DNA of 64,000 nucleotides, from positions 310,001 through 374,000 of the forward strand of contig NZ_CP092074.1 of assembly GCF_024138715.1 (NCBI RefSeq). Direction: 5' to 3'. A model generated the notes under the pieces. That model did not search any database. It was not told the origin of the DNA and was given only the letters and a program-made list of their open reading frames with translations. Position numbers and translations under genes: made by a program. Shown in pieces: positions 19,654 to 29,458 of this stretch (its first letter is position 1; each line of letters opens with the position of its first letter). The DNA is from Emticicia sp. 21SJ11W-3 (GTDB taxonomy: Bacteria > Bacteroidota > Bacteroidia > Cytophagales > Spirosomataceae).

Positions 19654-22600
19654 TTAATCAACCAGAACGGCTTTTCCGCTTATTACGTCTTCTTCCACGT
19701 GTTTATATTTTACATCACGTTTTATGGTACCATCTTTGTACTGCACGCTTACACGTTGGTTTCTATCGGCAATTTTCTGCTGGCGGGCCGGGGTGGCGCG
19801 TACAGAAGAATCAGAACCACCATCGCCCTCGTCGGCCTTATTGGTTTGCAATTTCGGTTTGTCTTCTTTCTGAGGAGCCGCCATTTGTTGGAAACGAAGC
19901 TCTACCACATTGGCTTTCATCAAGAAACTCACGGTATCTGTATTAACCTTGTTCAGGAAATTCTTAAACAACTCTACCGCCTCAAATTTATAGATTAACA
20001 AGGGGTCTTTTTGCTCATAAGAGGCATTCTGAACCGATTGTTTCAGGTCGTCCATGTCACGCAGGTGTTCTTTCCATTCCTGGTCAATTACCGTCAGCGA
20101 AATATTCTTTTCAATTTCTTTAATCAGCTCACGGCCATCACTATCTACGGCGCTTTTCAGGTTGCAGTATAAGCCTATATTTTGGGTGCCGTCACCAATA
20201 ATGGCAATAAACGGCTCATCAACCATCGCACGGCGGTCTTTCAGCACATCAGCCAGTACAGGCACCATGTTTTTACGGATGGCATCATTCTTGGCTTTGT
20301 AGGTTCTTTCAGCCTGCTGATACAATCGGTCTACCAGTTTGCTGTTTCCCTTAGTGAACTCATGGCGTTCTATTTCAGGCTTAATGCTTAACTTCTGAAT
20401 GCAACGCAGCTCAAACTCATCATAATTGCCCTCTGCGTTCATCACAATATCATTACAGGTATCGTAAAGAATATTGGCGATGTCTAAAGAAAGGCGGTCA
20501 CCAAAAAGCGCATTTTTACGGCGTTTATAGATAGTATCACGCTGGATATTCATTACGTCGTCATACTCAATCAAACGTTTACGGGTACCAAAGTTATTTT
20601 CTTCTACTTTTTTCTGGGCTCTTTCAATAGAGTTGGTAATCATAGAGTGCTGAATCACCTCGCCTTCTTGCATACCCATTCTGTCCATTACTTTCGCTAT
20701 GCGGTCAGAACCGAACAAACGCATCAGCTGGTCTTCCAGCGACACAAAGAACTGCGATGTACCCGGGTCTCCCTGACGACCTGCACGCCCTCTCAACTGG
20801 CGGTCTACACGGCGCGAATCGTGGCGTTCGGTACCAATAATGGCCAATCCACCGGCAGCTTTACTTTCAGGTGTAAGTTTAATATCCGTACCCCGACCCG
20901 CCATGTTGGTAGCAATGGTAACTGTACCTGGTTTGCCGGCCTCTGCTACAATATCTGCCTCACGGGCATGTTGCTTGGCGTTCAATACCTGATGCGGAAC
21001 CTTCAGAAGTGTCAGTTTTTTACTCAATATTTCCGAGTTCTCAACCGAAGTTGTACCAACCAGCACCGGGCGACCAATTTTTACCAGTTGTTCAATTTCT
21101 TCAACTACTGCATTATATTTTTCACGAACGGTTTTATACACTTTATCTTCTTCGTCTCGGCGAACAATGGCTCTGTTGGTAGGGATACTCACTACGTCCA
21201 GCTTATAGATTTTCCAGAACTCTCCTGCTTCTGTTTCGGCCGTACCGGTCATACCGGCCAGCTTATGGTACATACGGAAATAGTTCTGAAGCGTAATGGT
21301 AGCGTAGGTCTGGGTTGAATCTTCAACCTTTACGTTTTCTTTGGCTTCAACTGCCTGGTGCAAGCCATCTGACCAACGGCGGCCATCCATGATACGACCT
21401 GTCTGCTCGTCAACAATCATTACCTTGTTGTCTAGTACTACGTATTCTACGTCTTTCTCAAACAGGGTATAGGCTTTCAATAATTGGTTAACGGCATGAA
21501 TACGCTCGGCTTTGGTAGAGTAATCACGAATCAGCTCGTCTTTTTTAACAATTTTCTCCTGCTCGCTTAAATCAGATTTCTCAATGGCGTTCAGGTCAAC
21601 ACCCAAATCAGGCATCAGGAAGAAGTTTTGCTCTTCGCCTTCGCTGGATATAAAATCAAGACCTTTATCTGTTAACTCAATAGAGTTGTTTTTTTCTTCA
21701 ATGGTAAAGTACAACGGAGCATCGGCTTCCGGCATCAGTTTCTGGTTTTCTGCCAGGTAAGTAGACTCTGTTTCATGCAAAATCTGTCTCATGCCTTGCT
21801 CAGACAAGAACTTAATCAACGGTTTGCTTTTAGGTAAACCTCTGAAAGCACGAAACAAGGCCAGGCCACCCTCTTTTTTATTACCGGCTGCTATCAGTTT
21901 TTTGGCTTCGTTCAGGTAGCTGTTGGTAAGGGTTTTCTGTGCCTCAACAATGCGCTGGATACGCGGCTTGAGCGATAGGAACAACTCTTCATCACCGGTG
22001 CGAGACATAGGCCCGCTGATAATCAAAGGCGTACGGGCATCATCAATCAAAACTGAGTCAACCTCATCTACCATAGCATAGTGGTGTTCGCGTTGTACCA
22101 GTTCTTCGGGGTCATTTACCATGTTATCGCGCAGGTAATCAAACCCGAACTCATTATTGGTACCATAGGTGATACCTGCCTGGTAGGCTGCTCTGCGAGC
22201 CGACGAGTTGGCAGGGTATTTATCGATACAGTCGCACGTGATACCGTTAAACTCAAAAATAGGTGCCATCCACTCCGAGTCACGGCGGGCAAGGTAGTCG
22301 TTCACGGTTACAATGTGTACACCTTTACCGGCCAGTGCATTCAGAAACGCAGGGAAAGTAGCCACAAGGGTTTTACCTTCGCCGGTTGCCATTTCAGCAA
22401 TTTTACCTTTATGAAGCGCCGCGCCACCAATAATCTGTACATCGTAATGTACCATGTTCCAGGTTATCATGTTACCTGCTGCCTGCCATTGGTTTTGCCA
22501 GATAGCCTTATCGCCCTCAATTCTGATATGCCCTTTCTTCATGGCCAGTTCGCGGTCAAGATGTGTGGCGGTAACAACAATTTCGTTATTTTCAGTAAAA

Positions 22601-22974
22601 CGGCGGGCTGTTTCTTTTACAATGGCAAAAGCCTTGGGTAGTATTTCAATCAGAACTTCTTCCAGTTCTTTATTGCGGTCGAGTTTAAGCGAATCAATTT
22701 TTTTGAAAACAGCCTCTTTTTCATCCACCTCCATATCAGGGTTTTCGCTGATACTTGTTCTCAATTGATTGATCTGGTCGTCGATATGAGCCAGTTTCTG
22801 GGCAATATAATTTTGTAAATCTACTGTTTTCTGACGAAACTCATCATGGGAAAGATTTTGTAACCTGGCAAACTCTTCGTTTGTCTGTCCTACATAAGGC
22901 TGTAACTCCTTATTATCTCTATCAGACTTTGTTCCAAAAATCTGGGTGATTCCCTTGGTTAAAAAATTCAACAT
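19654..22974 (-). CDS. secA: Preprotein translocase ATPase SecA
   Basis: A 1106-residue SecA counted from ATG at 22974, which yields the family start MLNFLTKGITQIFG. A longer frame to 23142 adds 56 residues without similarity. The Walker A is G198-E-G-K-T202 and the Walker B region is DEVDSVLIDDARTPLIISG. The protein-crosslinking and helical wing/scaffold regions are complete (RGRAGRQGDPGTSQFF). A Bacteroidota-type insertion follows the first motor domain. The C-terminus ends in an acidic tail without the CxCxSGxxxxxCH zinc motif of E. coli, so the SecB-type contact is likely absent or different. It drives export of the many signal-peptide proteins in the window. Confidence 0.96.
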   Translation of the reverse strand: MLNFLTKGITQIFGTKSDRDNKELQPYVGQTNEEFARLQNLSHDEFRQKTVDLQNYIAQKLAHIDDQINQLRTSISENPDMEVDEKEAVFKKIDSLKLDRNKELEEVLIEILPKAFAIVKETARRFTENNEIVVTATHLDRELAMKKGHIRIEGDKAIWQNQWQAAGNMITWNMVHYDVQIIGGAALHKGKIAEMATGEGKTLVATFPAFLNALAGKGVHIVTVNDYLARRDSEWMAPIFEFNGITCDCIDKYPANSSARRAAYQAGITYGTNNEFGFDYLRDNMVNDPEELVQREHHYAMVDEVDSVLIDDARTPLIISGPMSRTGDEELFLSLKPRIQRIVEAQKTLTNSYLNEAKKLIAAGNKKEGGLALFRAFRGLPKSKPLIKFLSEQGMRQILHETESTYLAENQKLMPEADAPLYFTIEEKNNSIELTDKGLDFISSEGEEQNFFLMPDLGVDLNAIEKSDLSEQEKIVKKDELIRDYSTKAERIHAVNQLLKAYTLFEKDVEYVVLDNKVMIVDEQTGRIMDGRRWSDGLHQAVEAKENVKVEDSTQTYATITLQNYFRMYHKLAGMTGTAETEAGEFWKIYKLDVVSIPTNRAIVRRDEEDKVYKTVREKYNAVVEEIEQLVKIGRPVLVGTTSVENSEILSKKLTLLKVPHQVLNAKQHAREADIVAEAGKPGTVTIATNMAGRGTDIKLTPESKAAGGLAIIGTERHDSRRVDRQLRGRAGRQGDPGTSQFFVSLEDQLMRLFGSDRIAKVMDRMGMQEGEVIQHSMITNSIERAQKKVEENNFGTRKRLIEYDDVMNIQRDTIYKRRKNALFGDRLSLDIANILYDTCNDIVMNAEGNYDEFELRCIQKLSIKPEIERHEFTKGNSKLVDRLYQQAERTYKAKNDAIRKNMVPVLADVLKDRRAMVDEPFIAIIGDGTQNIGLYCNLKSAVDSDGRELIKEIEKNISLTVIDQEWKEHLRDMDDLKQSVQNASYEQKDPLLIYKFEAVELFKNFLNKVNTDTVSFLMKANVVELRFQQMAAPQKEDKPKLQTNKADEGDGGSDSSVRATPARQQKIADRNQRVSVQYKDGTIKRDVKYKHVEEDVISGKAVLVD

Positions 22975-23283
22975 TTGTATATCTTGTTCGTTAATTTCTG
23001 ATGTATAAAAAATATTACCCGTCAAATACCTCTCCAAAGCGGGTAAACCTGCCATTTTGTCAATTATTAAATGGCTGATTGCAAACCGTTTCTGAATGAA
23101 AGGCTGCAAATTTAAGATTTTATGACAGTTTAATAACCACAAAAATAGAGGAATATTGTTAATATCTGTCCATGAAATAGGGTGAACGGTAAAATTTTAA
23201 ACTTTATTTAATACTTTTTCTTTTTAGATACGTAGCAAATCTGCCTTTTCTTCTTCAATTTTGGATTTAAAAAACAGTACCCG

Positions 23284-26205
23284 ATGTTTGAATCATTGCA
23301 GAGAGATTTTGAGGGAGAATTGTACTTCAGAAATACCGTTGTTGACGACGCCATAAGAACCGTTTATGCCACCGATGCTTCAGTGTATCAGGAAAAGCCC
23401 ATTGCAGTGGCCTTGCCTAAAAGTGTAAATGATATCCGTGGCCTGATAAACCTGGCCAGTACCAGACAGCTCACTATTATACCGCGTGCAGCCGGAACCT
23501 CTCTGGCAGGGCAGGTAGTAGGCAAAGGGCTGGTGGTTGATATTTCCAAAAACTTTACCGGTATTCTGGAAATAAACAGAGAAGAGAAATGGGTGCGCGT
23601 GCAGCCGGGGGTGATTCGTGACGATCTGAATGCATATCTGAAACCTTACGGGCTAATGTTTGGCCCGGAAACTTCAACTTCAAGCCGGGCCATGATTGGC
23701 GGTATGATTGGTAATAATTCATGCGGGTTGCATTCAATTATATGGGGCACAACCAGAGATAACCTGCTGGAAGTAAAGGCTTTGTTGTCTGATGGCAGTG
23801 AGGCCGTTTTTGGAGCGCTGACAACTGAAGAACTGGATAAAAAATGCGGGCTGCAAAACACTGAGGGCCGTATTTACAGAGAAATACTAGCGCTGGTGAC
23901 AGATGCTGAGAACAGAGAGGCAATCAGAGAAGGATTCCCGAAAAAAAGTGTTACCCGCAGAAATACAGGCTATGCTTTGGATGTGCTGGAAGAAATGGCC
24001 GCATTTGAGGATGACCGCCTGTTTAACCTGAGCAGCCTGATTGCCGGGTCTGAAGGTACGCTGTGTTTTGTAACAGAAGCCAAATTAAAGCTGATAGACC
24101 TGCCACCTGCTGTGGCCGGTATGGTAGCTGTGCATACTTCTACGCTCCATGAAGCGCTTTTGGCCAATCTGATTGCCCTGAAGCACGGGTGTTCGGCTTC
24201 TGAGTTGGTGGATGATTTTATTATGGAGTTCACCAAAACCAATATTGAGCAATCAAAAAACAGGTTCTTTATAGAAGGCGGCCCCAAGGCTATACTGATG
24301 GTGGAGTTTTTTACCGATACCCCTGCCGATTTGCAGGATAAGGCAGAAAAGCTGATTGCAGCGCTTAAAGAAAATAATCTGGGATACGCCTACCCCATAC
24401 TTTTGGGCGATGATGCCAGAAAGGCCTGGGATGTACGGAAAGGGGGGCTGGGCTTATTAAGAAACCTGCCCGGCGATACGCAACCCGTTAACCTGATAGA
24501 AGATTGCGCAGTAGCAGTAGAAGACCTGCCTGCCTATATAGATGAACTGGAAGCATTGCTGAAAAAGCATGAGGTACAATACTCTATGTATGCGCATGCC
24601 GGGGCAGGGGAGCTGCACGTTGAACCTATGGTGAACCTGAAATCTACTGAGGGCAGAGCGCTTTTCCGTACTATTCTGGCAGAAACGGCAGCATTGGTGA
24701 AAAAATATGGTGGCTCGCTTTCAGGAGAACATGGCGACGGCAGGCTGAGGGGAGAGTTTATACCCTTTATGATGGGCGATAAAAACTATGCGCTCTTTAA
24801 AGAGGTGAAGCAGATTTTTGACCCTGCCGGTGTTTTTAATAAAGGTAAAATTGTGGATACTCCACCAATGAACGAGTTTCTGCGTTATGAAGCCGATAAA
24901 CCTGCACCCCAACAAAAAACGGTATATGATTTTTCGAGGCAGGAAAGTATGCTTCGCCTGGCAGAGAAATGTAGTGGCTCTGGCGATTGCCGGAAAACCG
25001 AAATAACCGGAGGCACCATGTGCCCCAGCTACATGGCTACCCGAAGCGAAAGAGACACCACCCGGGCAAGAGCCAATATATTACGGCAGTATCTTACTGC
25101 CTCAGAAGAAAGAGAAGTAGCGGGTGAAGAAGAAACCAAAGAGATTCTCGACCTGTGTTTGTCATGCAAAGCATGCAAGTCAGAATGCCCGTCAAGTGTG
25201 GACATAGCCAAAATGAAAGGCGAGTTTTTGCAACAATATTATGATAAAAACGGTGTTCCGTTTCGGGCCAGACTGATAGGCAATTTTACCAGACAGATGC
25301 GGCTGGCAAGTGTAGCACCCTGGGCTTATAATTTTATTTTCAAGACTGAATTTACCCGCCGAATAGCCAACCGCTTGGTAGGTTTTCATTCAGACCGCTC
25401 TATGCCTTTGTTACCGGGCCAGACATTAAGAAGTTGGTTTAAGCATAACAAGGAAGTAAACGGTTTCAGGTCTGACAAGAAAGTGCTTTTATTCTGTGAT
25501 GAGTTTACTGACTTTAATGATGTAGAAGTAGGCAAAAAACTGATTCTGCTTTTACAAAAGCTGGGGTATCAGGTATTGATACCGAATCATGTAGAAAGTG
25601 GCAGAACGTATCTTTCAAAAGGAATGATACGTGAGGCTCAAAAGATAGCCATACAGAATGTGAATCTGTTGAAAGATGTAGTGACACATGAAATACCCAT
25701 TATAGGCATAGAGCCCTCGGCCATTCTGACACTGAAAGATGAATATCTGGAGCTGGTGCCTGAAAATTTGAGAGAAGCAGCGCAAAAGATTGCTGCCAAC
25801 ACTTATATTTTTGATGAATGGTTTGCTTTGGAAATAGACAGAGGGAACATCAGCAAAGAGCTATTTACCACTGAAAAGCGATTGATTAAACTGCATGGGC
25901 ATTGCCATCAGAAAGCATTGTCTTCACTTACACCCAGCAAAAAGAGTTTATCATTGCCAATCAATTATGAGGTGCATCTTATTCCGTCGGGTTGTTGTGG
26001 TATGGCAGGATCATTCGGATACGAAGCCGAACACTATGAGGTATCAATGCAGATAGGTGAGTTGGTGCTTTTTCCGACGGTGAGAAAACAGCCGGAAGAA
26101 GTGATAATAGCTGCCCCGGGAACCAGCTGCCGGCATCAGATAAAAGACGGAACCGGCCGCATAGCCAAACATCCGGCTGAAATATTGTATGAAGCCTTGC
26201 TATAA
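23284..26205 (+). CDS. FAD-linked oxidase / Fe-S D-2-hydroxyacid dehydrogenase (paralogue 1)
   Basis: A 973-residue fusion. The N-terminal half is a GlcD-like FAD domain (PRAAGTSLAGQVVG near 67-80, GEHGDGRLRGEF). The C-terminal half is a GlpC-like Fe-S domain. One cysteine group is C563-x5-C569 with C580 in TMCPSY. The ferredoxin motif is C625-x2-C628-x2-C631-x3-C635. Two CCG-type blocks end the protein (HGHCHQKAL, IPSGCCGMAGSFGYE). This order matches YdiJ-like D-lactate or D-2-hydroxyglutarate dehydrogenases, which pass electrons to the respiratory chain. The substrate is not determinable. A paralogue lies at 37433. Confidence 0.9.
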   Translation: MFESLQRDFEGELYFRNTVVDDAIRTVYATDASVYQEKPIAVALPKSVNDIRGLINLASTRQLTIIPRAAGTSLAGQVVGKGLVVDISKNFTGILEINREEKWVRVQPGVIRDDLNAYLKPYGLMFGPETSTSSRAMIGGMIGNNSCGLHSIIWGTTRDNLLEVKALLSDGSEAVFGALTTEELDKKCGLQNTEGRIYREILALVTDAENREAIREGFPKKSVTRRNTGYALDVLEEMAAFEDDRLFNLSSLIAGSEGTLCFVTEAKLKLIDLPPAVAGMVAVHTSTLHEALLANLIALKHGCSASELVDDFIMEFTKTNIEQSKNRFFIEGGPKAILMVEFFTDTPADLQDKAEKLIAALKENNLGYAYPILLGDDARKAWDVRKGGLGLLRNLPGDTQPVNLIEDCAVAVEDLPAYIDELEALLKKHEVQYSMYAHAGAGELHVEPMVNLKSTEGRALFRTILAETAALVKKYGGSLSGEHGDGRLRGEFIPFMMGDKNYALFKEVKQIFDPAGVFNKGKIVDTPPMNEFLRYEADKPAPQQKTVYDFSRQESMLRLAEKCSGSGDCRKTEITGGTMCPSYMATRSERDTTRARANILRQYLTASEEREVAGEEETKEILDLCLSCKACKSECPSSVDIAKMKGEFLQQYYDKNGVPFRARLIGNFTRQMRLASVAPWAYNFIFKTEFTRRIANRLVGFHSDRSMPLLPGQTLRSWFKHNKEVNGFRSDKKVLLFCDEFTDFNDVEVGKKLILLLQKLGYQVLIPNHVESGRTYLSKGMIREAQKIAIQNVNLLKDVVTHEIPIIGIEPSAILTLKDEYLELVPENLREAAQKIAANTYIFDEWFALEIDRGNISKELFTTEKRLIKLHGHCHQKALSSLTPSKKSLSLPINYEVHLIPSGCCGMAGSFGYEAEHYEVSMQIGELVLFPTVRKQPEEVIIAAPGTSCRHQIKDGTGRIAKHPAEILYEALL

Positions 26206-26265
26206 TGTGGGGCGAACACGTATTTCGTGCTTTTTTAATAAAGGCAACTAAAAGTTCGCCCCACA
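26206..26265. terminator. Compound terminator / long inverted repeat between convergent genes
   Basis: TGTGGGGCGAAC (26206-26217) is perfectly inverted at 26254-26265. Inside lies a second small hairpin, CACG-tattt-CGTG (26217-26229), followed by a T-rich tract. It separates the dehydrogenase from the opposing panB and probably terminates transcription. Confidence 0.65.
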
Positions 26266-26271
26266 AATACT

Positions 26272-27087
26272 TTAATAAGACTCCCTCTCGTTCGGGAAAT
26301 CTGATGATTTCACATCTTTTGTGTAGTTCACAACGGCCTCGGTCATTATGGTATGCAAATCGGCATATCGACGTAAAAAACGCGGCGAAAATTCTTTGTT
26401 AATGCCCAGCATATCGTGTACCACCAGAATCTGTCCGTCACAATGCGGGCCAGCCCCGATACCAATGGTAGGTATGCTGATACTCTCTGTTACCTGTTTA
26501 GCCAATTGTGCCGGAATCTTCTCTAACACCACACCAAAACAGCCGATTTCGTCCAGCATTTTAGCATTTTCTATCAGTTGTCCGGCCTCTTCTTCTTCCT
26601 TCGCTCTTACGGCATAGGTACCAAATTTATAGATTGACTGTGGGGTAAGCCCCAGATGGCCCATTACCGGAATACCCGCACTAAGAATACGGACAATCGA
26701 TTCTTTCACCTCAATGCCGCCTTCCAGTTTCACTGCATGCCCGCCTGATTCTTTCATGATTCTGATGGCCGAGCGAAGTGCTTCTGACGAATTACCCTGG
26801 TAAGAACCAAAGGGTAAATCAACCACTACCAGGGCTCTTTTAACGGCTTTTACCACAGCCTGTGCATGATAAATCATGTTATCAACCGTAATTGGCAGGG
26901 TTGTTTCATGACCTGCCATGACGTTTGAGGCCGAATCACCCACCAGAATTACTTCTACACCGCCACCATCAATGATTTTGGCCATTGAGTAGTCGTAAGA
27001 TGTTAGGCAGGCTATTTTATCGCCTTTACTTTTCATTTCCTGAAGGGTATGAGTGGTAATGCGTTTTATTTCAGAATGAGTAGACAT
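26272..27087 (-). CDS. panB: 3-methyl-2-oxobutanoate hydroxymethyltransferase
   Basis: A 271-residue enzyme that adds a hydroxymethyl group from methylene-THF to alpha-ketoisovalerate, the first step of pantothenate (coenzyme A) synthesis. The family motifs are [16 protein letters not shown] (Mg-binding Asp) and DLPFGSYQ, then [15 protein letters not shown] and [16 protein letters not shown]. The length is normal. No panC or panD is adjacent, so the pathway genes are dispersed. Confidence 0.96.
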   Translation of the reverse strand: MSTHSEIKRITTHTLQEMKSKGDKIACLTSYDYSMAKIIDGGGVEVILVGDSASNVMAGHETTLPITVDNMIYHAQAVVKAVKRALVVVDLPFGSYQGNSSEALRSAIRIMKESGGHAVKLEGGIEVKESIVRILSAGIPVMGHLGLTPQSIYKFGTYAVRAKEEEEAGQLIENAKMLDEIGCFGVVLEKIPAQLAKQVTESISIPTIGIGAGPHCDGQILVVHDMLGINKEFSPRFLRRYADLHTIMTEAVVNYTKDVKSSDFPNERESY

Positions 27088-27221
27088 GTCAAAAATTGTG
27101 AATTAGTGATTGAGCGAATTAGCGAATAACACTTACACTCGTTTAATTATGCGTATATGCAGATTTTCCTATAACGTTTCTGTGTGTTTTTAGTTCTTTC
27201 ACTGCATTAAGAAACCCCGGG

Positions 27222-28499
27222 CTATTTCGGTGCCAGCCAGTTTTCGGGGTTCAGCCTTGCCGTATTATGCCATATCTGAAAGTTAATCTCGGTGGCTCCG
27301 CCTGACTCACCTGCAGTGCCAATGGTTTCTTTGGTATTTATTTTCTGGCCAACAGCGGCAAATACCTGGCTCAGATTCGCATAAACCGTAAAGTAGTCGC
27401 CGTGCTGAATAGCCACTACTTTGCCAAGCCCGGGTATAGAGGTAATGTCTTTAACTACCCCGGCATAAACGGCACGCACCGTGGCATTTGAGGGCGTCTG
27501 TATATCTATACCGTTATTGTTTATCATTACTCCATGCAGCACCGGATGTTCTTTTACGCCGAACCGGTCTGAAATAAATCCTTTTTGCACCGGCCAGGGA
27601 AGACGCGCGCGTGAAGCCCCGAAAGAACGCCCCAGGGTAGTTTCGGTTGCGTCCAGTTCAATTATTGCTTTGTTATTCTTTTTGGCTGGCGCTATGTTTT
27701 TCAATTTAGCGTCGTTATCCTGCTTTAACTCAGTTTCTTTGTTTTTTCTTGAAATCTCTCTTGAAACAATGCCGGCAATGAGGTTATCCAGTTTGGTAAC
27801 TGATTGTCTGGTTGCTTCAATTTCTCGCCTTAAATCTTTTTCTTTTTTAGATAGCTCGCCCACCATCAGGGTCTGTTTGGTTTTAAGCACCTCCAGATTT
27901 TTTGTTTCTACTACTTTGGCCGTTATTATCTTTTTCTTGTCGGTACGTTTGCCTTCCAGGTTGGTTTGCCGCTCGCGGAGCAAGGCAGTAACCTTGTTCA
28001 TTTGTAGAACCTGTGCCTTTCGGTTTTCGGTATATTGCTGCAGATACTTGTAGCGCATCAGCAACTCGTTAAAAGACGAGGCTGAGAATAAAAAACTGAG
28101 CTTATTAAGCTGCCCGCTATGCTTTGAGGCAGCGTAAAGCATGGCGGCGTATTCTTGTTGCAGTTTATTCAATCTGTTTTCCAGTGTTCCTTTGGCGCTG
28201 ATAATATCCTGCATTTCCATGTCAATCAGCTCAATATCCTGCTCCATCAGGCTTATTTGCTCTTCCTGAGACGAAATCTGCTCTTTTAATGCCTTGATAT
28301 TGCCAACGGTTACTTCTTTTTTAGCTCGTGCTGTTTCAAGCGCTTTTCTGGTTTCGGCAATTTTTTCTAGATTTCTTCTTTTTTCTGCCTCCAGTTGTGC
28401 GCGTGTTTTCCGCGTCCGCTGCGCAAACGCCGGTTGGCCTAACAAGAATAAGGAAACAAAGCAGGTAAGTAAGAAATATGTTTTATGCTTCAAAGACAT
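27222..28499 (-). CDS. EnvC-like murein hydrolase activator with degenerate LytM domain
   Basis: A 425-residue protein. A signal peptide (to about residue 26) leads into long coiled coils (about 30-260) and then an M23/LytM domain (about 310-425). The metal ligands are replaced: the usual HxxxD start reads NNNGIDI, the later YAHL reads YANL, and the last His motif reads INFQIW. It therefore cannot be a metalloendopeptidase and should act like EnvC, activating an amidase during division. It is the last gene of the TPR / DUF4292 / EnvC-like run, 26 bp after its neighbour, an arrangement recurrent in Bacteroidota. Confidence 0.88.
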   Translation of the reverse strand: MSLKHKTYFLLTCFVSLFLLGQPAFAQRTRKTRAQLEAEKRRNLEKIAETRKALETARAKKEVTVGNIKALKEQISSQEEQISLMEQDIELIDMEMQDIISAKGTLENRLNKLQQEYAAMLYAASKHSGQLNKLSFLFSASSFNELLMRYKYLQQYTENRKAQVLQMNKVTALLRERQTNLEGKRTDKKKIITAKVVETKNLEVLKTKQTLMVGELSKKEKDLRREIEATRQSVTKLDNLIAGIVSREISRKNKETELKQDNDAKLKNIAPAKKNNKAIIELDATETTLGRSFGASRARLPWPVQKGFISDRFGVKEHPVLHGVMINNNGIDIQTPSNATVRAVYAGVVKDITSIPGLGKVVAIQHGDYFTVYANLSQVFAAVGQKINTKETIGTAGESGGATEINFQIWHNTARLNPENWLAPK

Positions 28500-28525
28500 C
28501 AGGTATTAAAGGTGGCTTTGCCGGG

Positions 28526-29356
28526 CTAATTAGACGAGTATCCTCTGGGTATGCTAAACGAGAACCCGGGACTTTCATTTAAAAATTCGACTCTATTATG
28601 CTGCAAATTTATGAAAGTCTGCGTTGTTTTATCATCTTTTGGGGTATCAATCTTGGTAATGATTTCCTTGGGGAACAAAAAATTGTTGATTTCCAGAAAA
28701 TTGCTGTAGTCAATCTGCATTCTGTTGCCGCTGGTTGACTCGGCCGCTGTCAGCTTCTGCAATTTCAGGTTGCTCTCGGCAATGAAGTTTTCAATGGCTA
28801 TGCCGTTTTCCAGCTGTCTGATTACAAAGTTGCCATCTTGCCTGGTTATATCATCAGTTTCGCGCTTGAGCAAAGGCATATTGCCAATGAGAATAGACTG
28901 CACCAGATTATAATTAAGATTGAATTTAAACCGGCGGCTAAGAGAGGCAAAATCGTATTTGTAATAGGTGCGGTGTAGTCTGTCAATAAAAATAACCGAG
29001 TCCTGGGTAATAATACCCCTGGCTACTTCAAGCCCTACGGCTATAGATAACCAAATTTTATTGTCTTTTTCAACGTGCACTGTTACGGGGAACGACTGAG
29101 ACTCGGTACCCGAGGTGTAATTAATTTTAGAGCGTATTTTCAGAAATCTGAAATCAACTTCGGCCGGTGTTACATTTATTTTAGCCAGATTAACCGAAGG
29201 AGCCACACTATCACTTTGGGCCGGGGCACCCTCTTGAGCTATTGCTACATTGGTGGAATCGCTGGTTTCTGTTTTATATATTTTATGACGCTTACAAGCC
29301 GATGTAAATATTATTACCAGGCACGAAAATGTAAGAACTATATAACGATTAAGCAT
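28526..29356 (-). CDS. DUF4292 lipoprotein
   Basis: A 276-residue protein with lipobox FTSAC (Cys 21). Its body is of the DUF4292 type, a LolA/LolB-like half-barrel (IWLSIAVGLEVARGIITQDSVIF, then FINLQHNRVEFLNESPGFSFSIPRGY). It lies between the TPR gene and the EnvC-like gene, as in many Bacteroidota. A role in lipoprotein or outer-membrane assembly is plausible from the fold, but its function is unproven. Confidence 0.85.
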   Translation of the reverse strand: MLNRYIVLTFSCLVIIFTSACKRHKIYKTETSDSTNVAIAQEGAPAQSDSVAPSVNLAKINVTPAEVDFRFLKIRSKINYTSGTESQSFPVTVHVEKDNKIWLSIAVGLEVARGIITQDSVIFIDRLHRTYYKYDFASLSRRFKFNLNYNLVQSILIGNMPLLKRETDDITRQDGNFVIRQLENGIAIENFIAESNLKLQKLTAAESTSGNRMQIDYSNFLEINNFLFPKEIITKIDTPKDDKTTQTFINLQHNRVEFLNESPGFSFSIPRGYSSN

Positions 29357-29458
29357 GCAAGTGCGGGTTTAATGAATTGATACAGGTTTTTCAAACGAAA
29401 AATTCAGAGTAAAAATCTTTTTAAAGCTGGTGTATCAAGGTTTTATTAAGGTGAGCAA

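Noticed and set aside
20647-21318. 223-residue plus-strand frame inside secA
   Set aside because: It is an antisense shadow of secA without family similarity.
22975-23142. 56-residue N-terminal extension of SecA
   Set aside because: The family start is MLNFLTKGITQIFG at 22974. The extension has no similarity and covers the expected promoter zone.
27481-28053. 190-residue plus-strand frame
   Set aside because: It is an antisense shadow of the coiled coil in the EnvC-like gene.
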